Below, one piece after another: positions 60,501 to 64,000 of a DNA stretch of 64,000 bases. Source of the DNA: Holacanthus passer (taxonomy: Eukaryota; Chordata; Actinopteri; Pomacanthidae). Position 1 is the first letter of the stretch; each line of letters opens with the position of its first letter. The translations under genes were made by a program, and so were the position numbers. Under the pieces are notes generated by a model that was not told the origin of the DNA, did no database searches, and was given only the letters and a program-made list of their open reading frames with translations. The stretch is from the NCBI GenBank assembly GCA_025331565.1, contig JAFREQ010000035.1:7524341-7588340 (forward strand), read 5' to 3'.

Positions 60501-61851
60501 GAGTAATATATAAACAATATTAAGTAAAGTGTATTTATATCCACTTTGATAAAAATAAAAAAAATAGTGAGAAGTACAGCTGTATTATCTTTAAGCACAA
60601 AAAATAAACCATGGATTTTCCTAAAGCAAAACTACAGATGTATTGGCACAAGGACGTACGCATTGTATATGTAATAAATACAAGTACTATTGGAAAAATT
60701 GTCCCTTTGTTGTAAAATCACTGATGCATTAATGTGGAGAGTGTATTTCATGTTGCTTTTCAAGACAAATGCTGCAGCTACATCAAATTGTAGATTTGTG
60801 TTGCTTTATGTTGCTTTATGTCTCAGAGGAAACAAACTAAGGGTAGATTTAAAGGGAATATATCTGGAATGTTTAGGGTTCAGGTGGTTTTAGTATATCT
60901 AACAGAGTCTGTCTGTGGCTGTGATACAGCGGACAAAGAGAAGTGTGGTGCCTTCTTTGGATCTTGCAGACGTGGAGAGTTCTGGTGAGGGTGTATTTTT
61001 TTTCAATGCAACCGGTAAGTGATCGGCTTAGTTGAATAAATTATTGTACAGTATAACACATTCATGAGAATAAAGATGAGCGACCCTGATGTTGAAAGAC
61101 TGGGTATCTATCCTCTCTCTCCCTCACTCTCCCACACAGAGGCCTGTACATTAGCACCAGATACAGGACCATGTTTTGGGATGCACCAGCGTTACTTCTA
61201 CAACTCCTCCTCAATGAGCTGTGAACTCTTCAAGTTTGGAGGGTGTTTGGGCAACCAGAACAACTTTGAAAATGAGAGAGAGTGTCTGCAGAGATGTCGC
61301 ACTGAGGGTGAGGAGTGACACACCAAAACACAATATCCGCATATGGGAAGATTATATAATAATTGCAGATTCAATATTTTTGCCCATTAACAGTGTATTC
61401 GGTGTCAGTGCAATATCTTGTTTTGTTTTTCTGTTCTGTCGCTCCAGCTGTGTGCCGTCTGCCCATGGCAGCCCAGCCCTGCACAGGCCAGCCACCCATC
61501 TGGGCCTTTGACTCCACCGTCGGTCTGTGTGTGCACTACAAGGTGGGCTTCTGCCAGGCCAACGCCAATAAGTTCTACAGCAAGGCCGAGTGTGAGGAGT
61601 ACTGCGGTGTGGTGAAAGACGGTGAGATGATAAAGACACACGGAATGCAGAACTAAGATATTTAGATGACAGAAAATTCTGGCATAACTGATGCAGAAGG
61701 AAAAGTTGATAAAAGCCTGTAGTATGTCTTAAAACAAATGCTAACCCTAACATTTAAAATGCATGTCCACCCACATATAAAGAAAGTTTTTTTAATGATT
61801 GTAATGTATTTTTGCTCTTTTACAGATGCAGAGCTCCTGGAGGCAAACTGA
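57584..61851 (+). CDS. ambp: AMBP: alpha-1-microglobulin/bikunin precursor
   Basis: Ten exons: 57584-57703, 58913-59055, 59275-59351, 59480-59593, 59939-60040, 60312-60367, 60930-61014, 61140-61307, 61448-61621, 61826-61851 (stop TGA 61849-61851). Phases agree; 354 residues, close to the human 352. One secreted precursor yields a haem- and radical-binding lipocalin and the Kunitz inhibitor bikunin, the light chain of inter-alpha-inhibitor. Visible: signal peptide (MQTVVILVSLLVLGW), GxW in FLGTWYDV, reactive Cys54 (TTCP), VVHTNYIEYAIV, furin site RTKR (205-208), a chondroitin-sulphate attachment motif ESSGEG (Ser222), then two Kunitz domains with all six cysteines each (235-285 and 291-341). 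The P1 residues are Phe245 and Thr301, where human has Met and Arg. Sequons: NST, NAT and NSS (254, the position glycosylated in human bikunin). Intron 1 holds a LINE remnant. Mammalian ambp is liver-expressed. Confidence 0.97.
58020..58033 (-). promoter_or_regulatory. CTCF-like motif, minus orientation
   Basis: GGCGCCCCCTGTGG, reverse CCACAGGGGGCGCC, in ambp intron 1. The flanking aaggaacttttatttt before ggcgccccctg suggests that a dispersed repeat supplied it, as may be so for the motif at 54148. Confidence 0.4.
58140..58512 (+). mobile_element. Internally deleted LINE remnant
   Basis: In ambp intron 1. The left part (58149-58235) resembles LINE reverse-transcriptase DNA (caggatctcaaggc, then gtccgctttgggaa). 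From 58234 it jumps to the 3' end of the coding region: gattaggatgcctcctgggc, ttttccgggcacatccaact and gggaggagaccccgggg encode the usual RMPPGRLP and GRRPRG-type motifs, followed by ctggcctgggaatgcctcgg, cgcgacctgaccctgg and an (ATGG)n tail. Stops and an AT-rich insertion at 58338-58370 make it inert. It is a non-LTR retrotransposon; I do not name the clade. Confidence 0.85.
60148..60240 (-). repeat. LINE 3'-end fragment
   Basis: acctttattgtcctacaag then aggaaagtctatttgcagca, the reverse of a LINE tail ending in aataaaggt. In ambp intron 5. Confidence 0.5.
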
Positions 61852-61921
61852 GTGAGATGAGGAAACATTGCTGCTCATCTGAACTCATCGTACAGAGATG
61901 CAACATGAACCAGCGTCACAC

Positions 61922-61927
61922 AATAAA
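61922..61927 (+). terminator. Polyadenylation signal for ambp
   Basis: AATAAA 70 nt after the stop codon, suiting the short 3' UTR of ambp. A second AATAAA lies at 61992-61997. Confidence 0.75.
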
Positions 61928-62567
61928 GAAACATGATTATCTCAGCACTCGTAAAATATGTGAAGTTGTATCGCAAGACATCACCGTTTAAAATAAAGCT
62001 AATTACTCTGTTTGCTGATGTTTTTGATGGTTTGATTGAAAATTGTTTATAAAAATGGTTTTAAATGGATGACACAAGCCACAAAAGAAAATGATGCATT
62101 ACAGTAAAACATGGTTGAAGTAAGTGGATTTTAATATGCTCTATATCTACAGTACTTTTTTGCGGCACTACCTTCTACCAAATCCCAAATCAATCTGTTC
62201 GGACCTAGAGTAACTGACCCCAAATATACAGTAAGTAACATCACCATGTAGGTCAACATGTCCATAAGATATAAAACATGAAGTCTTTCCTTATTTGGTG
62301 TAATAACAGTGCTTTAAAGATATTCTGTCTTTACCACTTCAAAACATGAAACCTGTTGGGTTTTACTGTAATAGGGTCAGAAGAAAATATAGAAAAACAT
62401 ATCTCAAGAACTTAAGAAATTTAGTTACAATTTAAATCATTAGGATAATTTTTACATATACAGTAGTGGGATGTGTGGGACCCCAACAGAGCCAATCTCA
62501 ACAAATGCAAGGATCATATGGGGCTTTGTCATCTACATGCCCCCTGTTTTTCACTGCATGTGCATAA

Positions 62568-62580
62568 CCAAGAGGGGGCG
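62568..62580 (+). promoter_or_regulatory. CTCF-like motif, plus orientation
   Basis: CCAAGAGGGGGCG, about 720 bp after the ambp stop. Sequence match only. Confidence 0.35.
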
Positions 62581-63824
62581 ATATTGCTCTGTTTGCATAT
62601 CATTCATATGTATGTCACACAATCTCAATCAGATGCACACACACATTTATACAGTAAACACACAAACTGTACACCACAGCACCTGGTCATCAGCATCATT
62701 CTTGTGTCATTGCTCGTCTGTTTATTCTATTTTAACTCTCTCCTCACAGCTTGTGCTTTTTTAACAACAAATGAGTCACTCGATGCTGCAAAATCACCAC
62801 ATACCGTCACCAATACTCCTCTCTCTCTCTCTCTCATGAAGGAACCAGGCTTCCTGCCCTTAGTTCCCAGAGTTCCTGGCTGCTGGCAGTAGAATGCTGG
62901 GAATATCCGGAGAGGAAGGGGAAGTGACATCACAGCGGTGACCTTCCGTACCAGGCTATATCACCTGGTGCTGGCTGGTGAAGAGCTACCAGCACACAAC
63001 CAAACAGACACAACACACAGAGAGAACACAGAGAGAGAGGTAACCAGAAGCACGTTCAATGATAAACTTTACTAACACACGTCGGTTTGCTTTCCAGGAG
63101 AAGAGAAAGAGAGAGAGAGAGAAACAATTGTGAGCAAGTTCCCATGAAGAGAGAGAGGAAGTGAGAACTTTAAGTGGTCATGCAGAAAACATTCCAATAC
63201 CTTTGCATAAACAGGCTGAGCTGACCACATACTTGACTGGAAAATTCCGATCACATGCACAAAATTCAGTCAGTTCCACGTCGTTAGTCATTGTTATTGT
63301 TAAAATTAATATGAGTGTGTGGACATCTCTCTCTGTCTATAAGTTGTTAGCAGTTTCACCATAAGTAATTTCCCTTTAGACTTCTTGGATGGTTTTCTCT
63401 AAATCATTATTTGTAGTAAAGTTATGCATTATTGCACAAGATTATATAAACAATGTAGAGACACCAAGAAACACACACACAATAAATTATAAATCGAAAG
63501 AACATGTGTGTGTGAAGAGCAGAAGACATGGACTTCAACAGGGGAGGTATGGGCACAAGGAGAGAGGGGATTAAATAGAGGCCAGGAAAGAAGGATGGGA
63601 GAGGTAAAGAGAGAAAGACAGAGAAGATGCAGAAGTCCCTTAATGCCAGATCAGGAAGAGAGGGAGGAGGGATAAGTAGCAATGGGGTGAAGAGGGAGGG
63701 ACAGGGAGACACAGAGTGTGTGTGGTGGAGACGTCATTATGCAGGATGACAAAAGAAGAAGGGATTCTCTGGTCAGCTGCTGCTGCTGCTGCCACTGTGT
63801 ATTGTCCTACCAACAGAGGACCCC

Positions 63825-63826
<2 letters not shown>

Positions 63827-63879
<53 letters not shown>
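63827..63879. repeat. (AC)n microsatellite
   Basis: About 26 AC units, the longest dinucleotide tract in the window. Confidence 0.95.
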
Positions 63880-63880
<1 letters not shown>

Positions 63881-64000
63881 CTCCAACACCACATGTCCTG
63901 CACCCTCTGTGTGTGTGTGTTAGATGTGATGCCATTCCAACACACAGACCTGCTGCAGGCCGGGTGGAGAGAAGGATTGAGGGTTATAGATAGGTAGATA

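Larger units (their letters stand above)
61998..64000. other. Non-coding DNA downstream of ambp
   Basis: No exon recognised. A purine-rich stretch (63005-63160 and 63535-63725) follows a GC-richer patch (62870-62990) with gtgacatcac and ggtgacctt, which could be regulatory DNA of a gene beyond the window. A short CTG run is at about 63777-63793. Confidence 0.5.

Noticed and set aside
1..64000. CRISPR arrays, tRNA or rRNA genes, prokaryotic operons, viral genes
   Set aside because: None seen. Repeats are microsatellites and vertebrate interspersed elements, and the genes are spliced vertebrate genes.

Overview
The window reads as nuclear DNA of a ray-finned (probably percomorph) fish. It has vertebrate genes with short GT-AG exons, long CA/GT and CT microsatellites, and interspersed repeats typical of fish genomes. 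I see no rRNA, tRNA, CRISPR, operon or prokaryotic feature. Every gene model was assembled by joining exons at canonical splice sites with matching phase. No alignment or database search was run, so family names rest on recognised protein sequence.

Layout, all functional genes on the + strand: (1) 1-7766, non-coding, with a 65-bp direct repeat and low-complexity DNA; (2) fam163b, two coding exons, 7790-12103; (3) 12104-20940, long 3' UTR and intergenic DNA, holding a decayed minus-strand copy of COG7 exon 1 at 15145-15307; (4) swi5, five exons, 21081-27072; (5) slc27a4 (FATP4), a GC-rich promoter and non-coding first exon near 30.2-30.66 kb and thirteen coding exons, 31937-43679, giving 643 residues, the length I recall for human FATP4; (6) 43680-49676, 3' UTR and intergenic DNA with a fish repeat; (7) a prostaglandin-D-synthase-like lipocalin, 49677-53367; (8) an alpha-1-microglobulin-like paralogue of ambp with an in-frame TGA and no Kunitz exons, 54473-56112; (9) intact ambp, ten exons, 57584-61851, 354 residues; (10) 61998-64000, non-coding, purine-rich and CA-rich.

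The genes do not form one pathway. Swi5 acts in RAD51-dependent recombination, FATP4 in fatty-acid uptake and activation, and the lipocalin and ambp products are secreted carriers or protease inhibitors. The three lipocalin-fold genes at 49.7-61.9 kb share exon structure and look like a local tandem family. Human counterparts all lie on 9q (9q32, 9q34.11, 9q34.2, 9q34.3), so the window probably preserves an old linkage group.

No wholly new system was found. The best leads are the Kunitz-less ambp paralogue with a single nonsense codon and a frame-compatible cryptic splice donor that would bypass it, the stray COG7 first-exon fragment, the unusual P1 residues in both bikunin Kunitz domains, and a series of CTCF-like motifs, one of them inside the last coding exon of slc27a4.
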